From: Clusia tigrina
Lineage: Eukaryota > Arthropoda > Insecta > Diptera > Clusiidae
DNA: 64,000 nt
Direction: 5' to 3'
Assembly: GCA_920105625.2 (NCBI GenBank)
Contig: OV050031.1
Location: 50,734,205 to 50,798,204 of the forward strand
The notes below the pieces were generated by a model, which saw only the letters and a list, made by a program, of their open reading frames with translations, was not told the DNA's origin and searched no databases. How positions within the stretch are numbered: position 1 is the stretch's first letter; each line of letters starts with the position of its first letter. Position numbers and translations under genes: made by a program. Positions 52,770-64,000 of the stretch are shown one piece after another.

Positions 52770-53623
52770 TCATGTCGTTCCTTGAATAAGGCGTACATTT
52801 CTCTTAAGTTTCCAAGCAAAAGTCTTTTATTTTTCCTCACTTTTGTACCATTTTCAAAAACAGACACGAAATCTTTCTGTCCGGGCATACACCTGCTGAC
52901 GTCATCGGATTCAGAAAAGGATGTTACTAAACTGCTTGTCACTGGTGAAATTGGACTTCCCAGTTTTGGGTTAGGCGTACTCATCACACCCTTTGTTTCA
53001 ACCAAATGCTTAACTTTTCGCGCGATATAGTTTGTAACCAGGAATTCTTCCTCAATTTTATGTATTGTCCAGCTTTTTGGTAAAATTGTTAGCAGTTGGA
53101 TTTTCTCACTATTTTTTGTTAATGTTTTAAACTTTTCTTTTAATTGTTCTATTATTTCGGATTGTGGGCACATATGCGAAATTGATTGTGCTGAACCGTG
53201 GAAAATTTTGTCTTGAATCGAATCACTTATTTTCCTGCATTTTGCATCTCTGTACCGTTTTTGATGTAACTTCTTCTTTTTTATCGGAGATTGTTCCAGA
53301 TACGGTAAAGATTGTTTTAATTTTGAAATAGCAACTTCTTCCGTGCCTGACGCAATGTCATCTTCTTCCGTGCCTGACGCAATGTCATCGAAAGTATCTA
53401 CATTTTCGTTTATGTCTGAACCTTCTTCCAAATTAGATTTATTAGATTTTTTCAGATGCGAAAATTTTATTCTACATGTCCCAAAAAATTTATTTGAGAT
53501 CGTAATGTTTTTATCCTTAGTATACTGTAGCATCCATTCTTGGACTTGTCTTAAACTTTTATTGCACCCAGTGTGACCGGATTTTTTAAAAGGATTACAG
53601 CAAAATGTTGAATTGAATGGCAT
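52742..53623 (-). CDS. Transposase-like protein, N-terminal part, copy 2
   Basis: Second copy of the 293-residue frame, identical in translation to the one starting at 43889. It has the same Cys/His cluster at 8-20 and 50, the same doubled DDIASGTEE at 79-96, the basic stretch at about 115-131, the helix-turn-helix-like region and the same stop after NIGIAT. Sharing of the stop and junction shows that the defect existed before the 9.73-kb tandem duplication. With no intact catalytic part in either copy, neither element encodes a complete transposase. Confidence 0.7.
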   Translation of the reverse strand: MPFNSTFCCNPFKKSGHTGCNKSLRQVQEWMLQYTKDKNITISNKFFGTCRIKFSHLKKSNKSNLEEGSDINENVDTFDDIASGTEEDDIASGTEEVAISKLKQSLPYLEQSPIKKKKLHQKRYRDAKCRKISDSIQDKIFHGSAQSISHMCPQSEIIEQLKEKFKTLTKNSEKIQLLTILPKSWTIHKIEEEFLVTNYIARKVKHLVETKGVMSTPNPKLGSPISPVTSSLVTSFSESDDVSRCMPGQKDFVSVFENGTKVRKNKRLLLGNLREMYALFKERHDGINIGIAT

Positions 53624-53643
53624 ATTTTTTATTTAAATACGGG

Positions 53644-54053
53644 CTTCTTTTTGTAATTTGTCACCTTTTTGTATTTTGGTACATTTCATGAAATACATAA
53701 ACCTTCGCCTGCTTTTTTCTGAATAACTCATGTTGTAATAAAGACTCCACATTGAAATTTGGCAGACTTGTACAAAACATAATAAGAATTAACATATATT
53801 TTTTTGAAAATTTTAAAAATATTGATTTTCGAGATATATCCTTTGGAAATTTTAGTCCTTTTTTATTTACATTATCCTTGATCGAAAATTTTAGAAAAAA
53901 AATTTTTTTGAATGGCGCATGTTTTTGTCTGTAAAATGAGCCCTTGATTATTAACGTACAATGAATACTTTTCGAGATATTAAAAATTGTGTTAAGGCAT
54001 CTGAGTGCATTTTTATTGATTTTTGCCAACTTGGAATGGCCATAATTCTGAAA
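53644..54053 (-). repeat. 410-bp internal inverted arm, right, copy 2
   Basis: Same as the right arm of the first element; lies just upstream of the minus-strand frame that starts at 53623. Confidence 0.92.
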
Positions 54054-54165
54054 CTTTGAAGGCTATGTCTGAAAGTTGGCAAATATTATTGTGCCGATCC
54101 ATAGATCATGTGTACAAAATCTTATCAAATTTGGAGGTGATGAGGCCAGAAATGTTAATATTTTC

Positions 54166-54190
54166 GGTTGATTTCATATGTTTTTACCCT
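54166..54190 (-). repeat. Terminal inverted repeat, right, copy 2
   Basis: Identical to the right terminal repeat of the first element, followed by GATGCAACTT. Confidence 0.95.
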
Positions 54191-57100
54191 GATGCAACTT
54201 AAAAATTCACAAACTTTTATACTGTGCGTAATATAACTATCAAAGTTTGCAACATTGAAATGCGGTAACTTTTTACTGGTGCGTCATAAAACCTCGAAAT
54301 TTTGTGACAATAAAATTCTATTGTCTATTTGAAATATCGGTAAAACAGGGCTACCCTTGAGTAAAAATCAAACACTGATGCAACTACAAAATTCACTAAC
54401 TTTTATACTGTGAATAATATAAATATCAAAGTTTGCAACATTGAAATGCTGTAACTTTTTACTGGTGCTTCATAAAAACTTGAAATTTTGTGACAATAAA
54501 GTACTCTTGTCAATTTGAAATATCGGTAAAACAGTGCTTCCCTTGAATAAAAAATGAAACAATGATACAACTTCAAAGTTCAGTAACTTTTATACTGTGC
54601 GTAACAAAATTATCAAAGTTTGCAATATTGAAATGCTGTAACTTTTTACTGGAGCGTCATAGTACCTTGAAATTTTGTGACAATAAAGTACTATTGTCAA
54701 TTTAAAATATCGGTATAACAGTGCTACTTTTGAGTAAAAAATGAAACACTGATGCAACTTCAAAATTCACTAACTTTTATACTGTGCGTAATATAACTAT
54801 CAAAGTTTGCAATATTGAAATGCTGTAACTTTTTACTGGAGCGTCATAATACCTTAAAATTTTGTGACCATAAAGTACTATTGTCAATTTAAAAGATCGG
54901 AATAACAGTGCTTCCCTTGAGTAAAGAATGAAACACTGATGCAACTTAAAAATTCACAAACTTTTATACTGTGCGTAATATAACTATCAAAGTTTGCAAC
55001 ATTGAAATGCTATAACTTTTTACTGGTGCGTCATAAGACCTTGAAATTTTGTGACAATAAAGAACTATAATCAATTTGAAATATCGGTATAATAGTGCTA
55101 ATTTTGAGTAAAAGATGAACCAATGAAGCAACTTAAAAATTCACAAACTTTTATACTGTGCGTAATATAATTATCAAAGTTTGCAATATTGAAATGCTGT
55201 AACTTTTTACTGGAGCGTCATAAAACCTTGAAATTTTGTGACAATAAAGTACTATTGTCAATTTAAAATTTCGGTATAACAGTGCTAACTTTTGAGTAAA
55301 AAATGAAACACTGAAGCAACTTAAAAATTCACTAACTTTTATACTGTGTGTAATATAACTATCAAAGTTTGCAACATTGAAATGCTGTAACTTTTTACTG
55401 GTGCGTCATAAGAACTTGAAATTTTGTGACAATAAAGTACTCTTGTGAATTTGAAATATCGGTATAAAAGTAATTCCCTTGAGTAAAGAATGAAACACTG
55501 ATGCAACTTAAAAATTCACAAACTTTTATACTGTGCGTAATATAACTATAAAAGTTTGCAAAAATGAAATGCTGTAACTTTTTATATGTGCGTCATAAGA
55601 CCTTGAAATTTTTTGACAATAAAGTACTATTGTCAATTTAAAATATCGGTATAACAGTGCTACCTTTGAGTAAAAAATAAAACACTGATGCAACTTCAAA
55701 ATTCATTAAATTTTATACTGTGCGAAATGTAACTATCACAGTTTGCAACATTGAAATGCTGTAACTTTTTACTGGAGCGTCATAAAACTTCGAAATTTTG
55801 TGACAATAAAATTCTATTGTCTATTTGAAATATCGGTAAAACAGGGCTACCCTTGAGTAAAAATCAAACACTGATGCAACTACAAAATTCACTAACTTTT
55901 ATACTGTGAATAATATAACTATCAAAGTTTGCAACATTGAAATGCTGTAACTTTTTACTGGAGCGTCATAAGACCTTGAAATTTTGTGATAATAATGTAC
56001 TATTGTCAATTTGAGATATCGGTATAACAGTGCTACTTTTGCGTAAAAATGAAACACTGATGAAACTTCAAAATTCACTAACTTTTATACTGTGCGTAAT
56101 ATAATTATCAAAGTTTGCAACATTGAAATGCTGTAACTTTTTACTGGTGCGTCATAAAACCTCGAAATTTTGTGACAATAAAATTCTATTGTCAATTTGA
56201 AATATCGGTAAAACCGTGCTACAATTGAGTAAAAAATGAAACTCTGATGCAACTACAAAATTCAATAACTTTTATACTGTGCGAAATATAACTATCAAAG
56301 TTTGCAACATTGATATGCTGTAACTTTTTACTGGTGCGTCATAAGAACTTGAAATTTTGTGACAATAAAGTACTCTTGTCAATTTGAAATATCGGTATAA
56401 CAGTGCTTCCCTTGAGTAAAGAATGAAACACTGATGGAACTTAAAAATTCTCAAACTTTTATACTGTGCGTAATATAACTATCAAAGTTTGGAACATTGA
56501 AATGCTGTAACTTTTTACATGTGCGTCATAAGACCTTGAAAATTTTTGACAATAAAGTACTATTATCAATTTAAAATATCGGTATAACAGTGCTACCTTT
56601 GAGTAAAAAATGAAACACTGATGCAACTTAAAAATTCACTAACTTTTATACTGTGCGTAATATTATTATCAAAGTTTGCAACATTGAAATGCTGTAACTT
56701 TTTACTGGAGCGTCATAAGACCTTGAAATTTTGTGATAATAATGTACTATTGTCAATTTGAGATATCGGTATAACAGTGCTACCCTTGCGTAAAAATGAA
56801 ACACTGATGAAACTTCAAAATTCACTAACTTTTATACTGTGCGTAATATAACTATCAAAGTTTGCAACATTATACAATAAAGTACTATTGTCAATTTAAA
56901 ATATCGGTATAACAGTGCTATCTTTGAGTAAAAAATGAAACACTGATGCAACTTAAAAATTCACTAAGTTTTATACTGTGCGTTATATAACTATCAAAGT
57001 TTGGAACATTGCAATGCTGTAACTTTTTACTGGTGCGTCATAAGAACTTAAAATTTTGTGACAATAAAGTACTCTTGTCAATTTGAAATATCGGTATAAC

Positions 57101-57194
57101 AGTGCTACCCTTGAGTAAAAATGAAACACTGATGAAACTTCAAAATTCACTAACTTTTATACTGTGCGTAATATAAGTATCAAAGTTTGCAACA

Positions 57195-60100
57195 TTGAAA
57201 TGCTGTAACTTTTTACTGGTGCGTCATAAGAACTTGAAATTTTGTGACAGTAAAGTACTCTTGTCAATTTGAAATATCGGTATAACAGTGCTTCCCTTGA
57301 TTAAAGAATGAAACACTGATGCAACTTAAAAATTCACAAACTTTTATACTGTGCGTAATATAACTATCAAAGTATGCAACATTGAAATGCGGTAACTTTT
57401 TACTGGTGCATCATAAAACCTCGAAATTTTGTGACAATAAAATTCTATTATCTATTTGAGATATCGGTAAAACAGGGCTACCCTTGAGTAAAAATCAAAC
57501 ACTGATGCAACTACAAAATTCACTAACTTTTATACTGTGAATAATATAACTTTCAAAGTTTGCAACATTGAAATGCTGTAACTTTTTACTGGAGCGCATT
57601 AGACCTTGAAATTTTGTGATAATAATGTACTATTGTCAATTTGAGATATCGGTATAACAGTGCTACCCTTGCGTAAAAATGAAACACTGATGAAACTTCA
57701 AAATTCACTAACTTTTATACTGTGCGTAATATAACTATCAAAGTTTGCAACATTGAAATGCTGTAACTTTTTACTGGTGCGTCATAAAACCTCGAAATTT
57801 TGTGACAATAAAATTCTATTGTCAATTTGAAATATCGGTAAAACCGTGCTACACTTGAGTAAAAAATGAAACACTGATGCAACTACAAAATTCAATAACT
57901 TTTATACTGTGTGAAATATAACTATCAAAGTTTGCAACATTGAAATGCTGTCATTTTTTATTGGTGCGTCATACCTATCAAAGTTTGCAACATTGAAATG
58001 CTGTAACTTTTTACTGGTGCTTCATAAAAACTTGAAATTTGGTGACAATAAAGTACTATTGTCAATTTGACATATCGGTATAACAGTCCTTCCCTTGAGT
58101 AAAAAATGAAACAATGATACAACTTCAAAGTTCACTAACTTTTATACTGTGCGTAACAAAACTATCAAAGTTTGCAATATTGAAATGCTGTAACTTTTTA
58201 CTGGAGCGTCATAGTACCTTGAAATTTTGTGACAATAAAGTACTATTGTCAATTTAAAATATCGGTATAACAGTGCTACTTTTGAGTAAAAAATGAAACA
58301 CTGATGCAACTTCAAAATTCACTAACTTTTATACTGTGCGTAATATAACTATCAAAGTTTGCAACATTGAAATGCTGTAACTTTTTACTGGTGCATCATA
58401 AGAACTTGAAATTTTGTGACAGTAAAGTACTCTTGTCAATTTGAAATATCGGTATAACAGTGCTTCCCTTGATTAAAGAATGAAACACTGATGCAACTTA
58501 AAAATTCACAAACTTTTATACTGTGCGTAATATAACTATCAAAGTTTGCAACATTGAAATGCGGTAACTTTTTACTGGTGCGTCATAAAACCTCGAAATT
58601 TTGTGACAATAAAATTCTATTGTCTATTTGAAATATCGGTAAAACAGGGCTACCCTTGAGTAAAAATCAAACACTGATGCAACTACAAAATTCACTAACT
58701 TTTATACTGTGAATAATATAATTTTCAAAGTTTGCAACATTGAAATGCTGTAACTTTTTACTGGAGCGTCATAAGACCTTGAAATTTTGTGATAATATTG
58801 TACTATTGTCAATTTGAGATATCGGTATAACAGTGCTACCCTTGCGTAAAAATGAAACACTGATGAAAGTTCAAAATTCACTAACTTTTATACTGTGCGT
58901 AATATAATTATCAAAGTTTGCAACATTGAAATGCTGTAAATTTTTACTGGTGCGTCATAAAACCTCGAAATTTTGTGACAATAAAATTCTATTGTCAATT
59001 TGAAATATCGGTAAAACCGTGCTACACTTGAGTAAAAAATGAAACACTGATGCAACTACAAAATTCAATAACTTTTATACTGTGTGAAATATAACTATCA
59101 AAGTTTGCAACGTTGAAATGCTGTCATTTTTTATTGGTGCGTCATACCTATCAAAATTTGCAACATTGAAATGCTGTAACTTTTTACTGGTGCTTCATAA
59201 AAACTTGAAATTTTGTGACAATAAAGTACTATTGTCAATTTGAGATATCGGTATAAGAGTGCTTCCCTTGAGTAAAAAATGAAACAATGATACAACTTCA
59301 AAGTTCACTAACTTTTATACTGTGCGTAGAAAACTATCAAAGTTTGCAATATTGAAATGCTGTAACTTTTTACTGGAGCGTCATAGTACCTTGAAATTTT
59401 GTGACAATAAAGTACTATTGTCAATTTAAAATATCGGTATAACAGGGCTACTTTTGAGTAAAAAATGAAACACTGATGCAACTTCAAAATTCACTAACTT
59501 TTATACTGTGCGTAATATAACTATCAAAGTTTGCAAAATTGAAATGCTGTAACTTTTTACTGGAGCGTCATAAGACCTTGAAATTTTGTGATAATAATGT
59601 ACTATTGTAAATTTGAGATATCGGTATAACAGTGCTACCCTTGCGTAAAAATGAAACACTGATGAAACTTCAAAATTCACTAACTTTTATACTGTGCGTA
59701 ATATAATTATCAAAGTTTGCAACATTGAAATGCTGTAACTTTTTACTGGTGCGTCATAAAACCTCGAAATTTTGTGACAATCAAATTCTATTGTCAATTT
59801 GAAATATCGGTAAAACCGTGCTACACTTGAGTAAAAAATGAAACACTGATGCAACTACAAAATTCAATAACTTTTATACTGTGTGAAATATAACTATCAA
59901 AGTTTGCAACATTGAAATGCTGTCATTTTTTATTGGTGCGTCATACCTATCAAAGTTTGCAACATTGAAATGCTGTAACTTTTTACTGGTGCTTCATAAA
60001 AACTTGAAATAATACTATTGTCAATTTGAGATATCGGTATAACAGTGCTTCCCTTGAGTAAAAAATGAAACAATGATACAACTTCAAAGTTCACTAACTT

Positions 60101-60512
60101 TTATACTGTGCGTAATATAACTATCAAAGTTTGCAACATTGAAATGCTGTAACTTTTTACTGGTGTGTCATAAGAACTTGAAATTTTGTGACAATAAAGT
60201 ACTGTTGTCAATTTGAAATATCGGTATAACAGTGCTTCCCTTGAGTAAAGAATGAAACACTGATGCAACTTAAAAATTCTCAAACTTTTATACTGTGCGT
60301 AATATAACTATCAAAGTTTGCAACATTGTAATGCTATAACTTTTTACATGTGCGTCATAAGACCTTGAAATTTTTTGACAATAAAGTACTATTGTCAATT
60401 TAAAATATCGGTATAACAGTGCTACCTTTGAGTAAAAAATGAAACACTGATGCAACTTAAAAATTCACTAAGTTTTATACTGTGCGTTATATAACTATCA
60501 AAGTTTGCAACA
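57195..60512. repeat. 3318-bp HOR, copy 1
   Basis: GACAGTAAAG at 57246 recurs at 60564. The stub junctions CCTATC at 57974, 59147 and 59946 recur at 61292, 62465 and 63264. All are 3318 bp apart. Its left part overlaps composite HOR copy 2, so two repeat registers are superimposed here. A local deletion of about 19 bp occurs near 60008, where GAAATAATACTATTG replaces the usual GAAATTTTGTGACAATAAAG stretch. Confidence 0.82.
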
Positions 60513-63305
60513 TTGAAATGCTGTAACTTTTTACTGGTGTGTCATAAGAACTTGAAATTTTGTGACAGTAAAGTACTCTTGTCAATTTGAAATATCGGTA
60601 TAACAGTGCTTCCCTTGATTAAAGAATGAAACACTGATGCAACTTAAAAATTCACAAACTTTTATACTGTGCGTAATATAACTATCAAAGTTTGCAACAT
60701 TGAAATGCGGTAACTTTTTACTGGTGCGTCATAAAACCTCGAAATTTTGTGACAATAAAATTCTATTATCTATTTGAGATATCGGTAAAACAGGGCTACC
60801 CTTGAGTAAAAATCAAACACTGATGCAACTACAAAATTCACTAACTTTTATACTGTGAATAATATAACTTTCAAAGTTTGCAACATTGAAATGCTGTAAC
60901 TTTTTACTGGAGCGCATTAGACCTTGAAATTTTGTGATAATAATGTACTATTGTCAATTTGAGATATCGGTATAACAGTGCTACCCTTGCGTAAAAATGA
61001 AACACTGATGAAACTTCAAAATTCACTAACTTTTATACTGTGCGTAATATAACTATCAAAGTTTGCAACATTGAAATGCTGTAACTTTTTACTGGTGCGT
61101 CATAAAACCTCGAAATTTTGTGACAATAAAATTCTATTGTCAATTTGAAATATCGGTAAAATCGTGCTACACTTGAGTAAAAAATGAAACACTGATGCAA
61201 CTACAAAATTCAATAACTTTTATACTGTGTGAAATATAACTATCAAAGTTTGCAACATTGAAATGCTGTCATTTTTTATTGGTGCGTCATACCTATCAAA
61301 GTTTGCAACATTGAAATGCTGTAACTTTTTACTGGTGCTTCATAAAAACTTGAAATTTGGTGACAATAAAGTACTATTGTCAATTTGATATATCGGTATA
61401 ACAGTCCTTCCCTTGAGTAAAAAATGAAACAATGATACAACTTCAAAGTTCACTAACTTTTATACTGTGCGTAACAAAACTATCAAAGTTTGCAATATTG
61501 AAATGCTGTAACTTTTTACTGGAGCGTCATAGTACCTTGAAATTTTGTGACAATAAAGTACTATTGTCAATTTAAAATATCGGTATAACAGTGCTACTTT
61601 TGAGTAAAAAATGAAACACTGATGCAACTTCAAAATTCACTAACTTTTATACTGTGCGTAATATAACTATCAAAGTTTGCAACATTGAAATGCTGTAACT
61701 TTTTACTGGTGCATCATAAGAACTTGAAATTTTGTGACAGTAAAGTACTCTTGTCAATTTGAAATATCGGTATAACAGTGCTTCCCTTGATTAAAGAATG
61801 AAACACTGATGCAACTTAAAAATTCACAAACTTTTATACTGTGCGTAATATAACTATCAAAGTTTGCAACATTGAAATTCGGTAACTTTTTACTGGTGCG
61901 TCATAAAACCTCGAAATTTTGTGACAATAAAATTCTATTGTCTATTTGAAATATCGGTAAAACAGGGCTACCCTTGAGTAAAAATCAAACACTGATGCAA
62001 CTACAAAATTCACTAACTTTTATACTGTGAATAATATAATTTTCAAAGTTTGCAACATTGAAATGCTGTAACTTTTTACTGGAGCGTCATAAGACCTTGA
62101 AATTTTGTGATAATATTGTACTATTGTCAATTTGAGATATCGGTATAACAGTGCTACCCTTGCGTAAAAATGAAACACTGATGAAACTTCAAAATTCACT
62201 AACTTTTATACTGTGCGTAATATAATTATCAAAGTTTGCAACATTGAAATGCTGTAACTTTTTACTGGTGCGTCATAAAACCTCGAAATTTTGTGACAAT
62301 AAAATTCTATTGTCAATTTGAAATATCGGTAAAACCGTGCTACACTTGAGTAAAAAATGAAACACTGATGCAACTACAAAATTCAATAACTTTTATACTG
62401 TGTGAAATATAACTATCAAAGTTTGCAACGTTGAAATGCTGTCATTTTTTATTGGTGCGTCATACCTATCAAAGTTTGCAACATTGAAATGCTCTAACTT
62501 TTTACTGGTGCTTCATAAAAACTTGAAATTTTGTGACAATAAAGTACTATTGTCAATTTGAGATATCGGTATAAGAGTGCTTCCCTTGAGTAAAAAATGA
62601 AACAATGATACAACTTCAAAGTTCACTAACTTTTATACTGTGCGTAGAAAACTATCAAAGTTTGCAATATTGAAATGCTGTAACTTTTTACTGGAGCGTC
62701 ATAGTACCTTGAAATTTTGTGACAATAAAGTACTATTGTCAATTTAAAATATCGGTATAACAGTGCTACTTTTGAGTAAAAAATGAAACACTGATGCAAC
62801 TTCAAAATTCACTAACTTTTATACTGTGCGTAATATAACTATCAAAGTTTGCAACATTGAAATGCTGTAACTTTTTACTGGAGCGTCATAAGACCTTGAA
62901 ATTTTGTGATAATAATGTACTATTGTCAATTTGAGATATCGGTATAACAGTGCTACCCTTGCGTAAAAATGAAACACTGATGAAACTTCAAAATTCACTA
63001 ACTTTTATACTGTGCGTAATATAATTATCAAAGTTTGCAACATTGAAATGCTGTAACTTTTTACTGGTGCGTCATAAAAACTCGAAATTTTGTGACAATC
63101 AAATTCTATTGTCAATTTGAAATATCGGTAAAACCGTGCTACACTTGAGTAAAAAATGAAACACTGATGCAACTACAAAATTCAATAACTTTTATACTGT
63201 GTGAAATATAACTATCAAAGTTTGCAACATTGAAATGCTGTCATTTTTTATTGGTGCGTCATACCTATCAAAGTTTGCAACATTGAAATGCTGTAACTTT
63301 TTACT
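60513..63305. repeat. 3318-bp HOR, copy 2 (incomplete)
   Basis: Follows copy 1 at a 3318-bp offset to about 63305. There TTTTTACTGGAGCGCATTAG takes the place of the expected TTTTTACTGGTGCTTC, and the sequence resumes the register found 2397 bp upstream (AGCGCATT at 60911 and 63308). I infer unequal exchange between units. Confidence 0.8.
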
Positions 63306-64000
63306 GGAGCGCATTAGACTTTGAAATTTTGTGATAATAATGTACTATTGTCAATTTGAGATATCGGTATAACAGTGCTACCCTTGCGTAAAAATGAAAC
63401 ACTGATGAAACTTCAAAATTCACTAACTTTTATACTGTGCGTAATATAACTATCAAAGTTTGCAACATTGAAATGCTGTAACTTTTTACTGGTGCGTCAT
63501 AAAACCTCGAAATTTTGTGACAATAAAATTCTATTGTCAATTTGAAATATCGGTAAAACCGTGCTACACTTGAGTAAAAAATGAAACACTGATGCAACTA
63601 CAAAATTCAATAACTTTTATACTGTGTGAAATATAACTATCAAAGTTTGCAACATTGAAATGCTGTCATTTTTTATTGGTGCGTCATACCTATCAAAGTT
63701 TGCAACATTGAAATGCTGTAACTTTTTACTGGTGCTTCATAAAAACTTGAAATTTGGTGACAATAAAGTACTATTGTCAATTTGATATATCGGTATAACA
63801 GTCCTTCCCTTGAGTAAAAAATGAAACAATGATACAACTTCAAAGTTCACTAACTTTTATACTGTGCGTAACAAAACTATCAAAGTTTGCAATATTGAAA
63901 TGCTGTAACTTTTTACTGGAGCGTCATAGTACCTTGAAATTTTGTGACAATAAAGTACTATTGTCAATTTAAAATATCGGTATAACAGTGCTACTTTTGA
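63306..64000. repeat. Satellite, start of a further HOR copy
   Basis: Repeats 60909-61603 at a 2397-bp offset, including a stub junction CCTATC at 63689 that matches 61292. The window ends inside this unit, so the array continues beyond it. Confidence 0.8.

Larger units (their letters stand above)
51614..54190 (-). mobile_element. DNA transposon with long inverted repeats, copy 2 (defective)
   Basis: The same element 9734 bp downstream, with the same flanking satellite bases and the same gene break. I found no base difference from the first copy when comparing line by line. Identical flanks over several kb show that it was copied with its surroundings by tandem duplication and did not insert independently. 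Confidence 0.93.
49785..59518. repeat. 9.73-kb composite HOR, copy 2 (contains a transposon)
   Basis: Direct tandem copy of the preceding unit. From about 49.8 to 56.6 kb only rare differences are visible (for example TTTTTATTGGAG against TTTTCCTTGGAG near 51320, and GAGTAAAA against GAGCAAAA near 51223). Differences become more frequent from about 56.6 kb on (for example CAGTGCTACCC against CAGGGCTACCC near 58653, and GTAATATTATTTTC against GAATAATATAATTTTC). The match ends near 59533, where the expected truncated AT-rich monomer is replaced. Confidence 0.9.
54191..64000. repeat. 187-bp satellite array, right part
   Basis: Continuous monomers in the same orientation to the end of the window, without genes. 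The 139-bp monomer recurs at about 56852. Stubs recur at CCTATC 57974, 59147, 59946, 61292, 62465, 63264 and 63689. The array shows no sign of ending. Confidence 0.95.

Noticed and set aside
1..64000. CENP-B box within the monomer
   Set aside because: I searched by eye for the TTCG....A..CGGG pattern and found no monomer that fits; the nearest CGG in ATATCGG lacks the rest of the motif.
1..64000. rRNA, tRNA, other non-coding RNA genes or bacterial operons
   Set aside because: No non-satellite DNA exists outside the two transposons, and the satellite shows no tRNA- or rRNA-like sequence.

Overview
The window is one continuous satellite-DNA array from a eukaryote. It carries two copies of a DNA transposon and no ordinary genes. 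Everything except 41880-44456 and 51614-54190 is a head-to-tail repeat with a monomer of about 187 bp. Monomer starts fall at 1, 188, 375 and 562, and G+C is about 29% by hand count of the first monomer. Roughly 315 monomer-equivalents are present. There are no rRNA, tRNA, CRISPR or bacterial-type genes. The organism is most likely an animal and perhaps an insect: the transposon proteins resemble, from memory, uncharacterised transposon proteins of insects and cnidarians. This is inference; the satellite itself gives no taxonomic name.

Monomers are arranged in higher-order repeats (HORs), in which blocks of different monomers repeat as a unit. Block A (1-19.4 kb) has an 11-mer and a 10-mer copy (2056 and 1869 bp), an irregular stretch, then 13-mer (2427 bp) and 14-mer (2615 bp) units. 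After a transition at 19.4-20.3 kb, block B (20.3-40.0 kb) uses a different monomer subfamily. It holds 6/7-mer units (1122 and 1309 bp), then units of 2998, 2053 and 1867 bp, then 1824 and 2198 bp units marked by a 143-bp truncated monomer. Block C (about 40.05-59.52 kb) is two tandem copies of a 9.73-kb composite unit, each containing the transposon. Block D (about 57.2 kb to the end, overlapping C) has a 3318-bp unit that includes 53-bp monomer stubs.

The transposon is 2577 bp. It has perfect 25-bp terminal inverted repeats, 410-bp near-identical internal inverted arms, a likely 2-bp GA target duplication, and a broken minus-strand transposase gene split into two reading frames. It appears to have inserted once into a satellite monomer, whose empty equivalents survive nearby, and then to have been copied with about 7 kb of satellite by tandem duplication. 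The most notable structure is therefore a transposon captured as part of a satellite higher-order repeat. The centromere or heterochromatin interpretation is inferred from general knowledge of HOR satellites and is not shown by the sequence.
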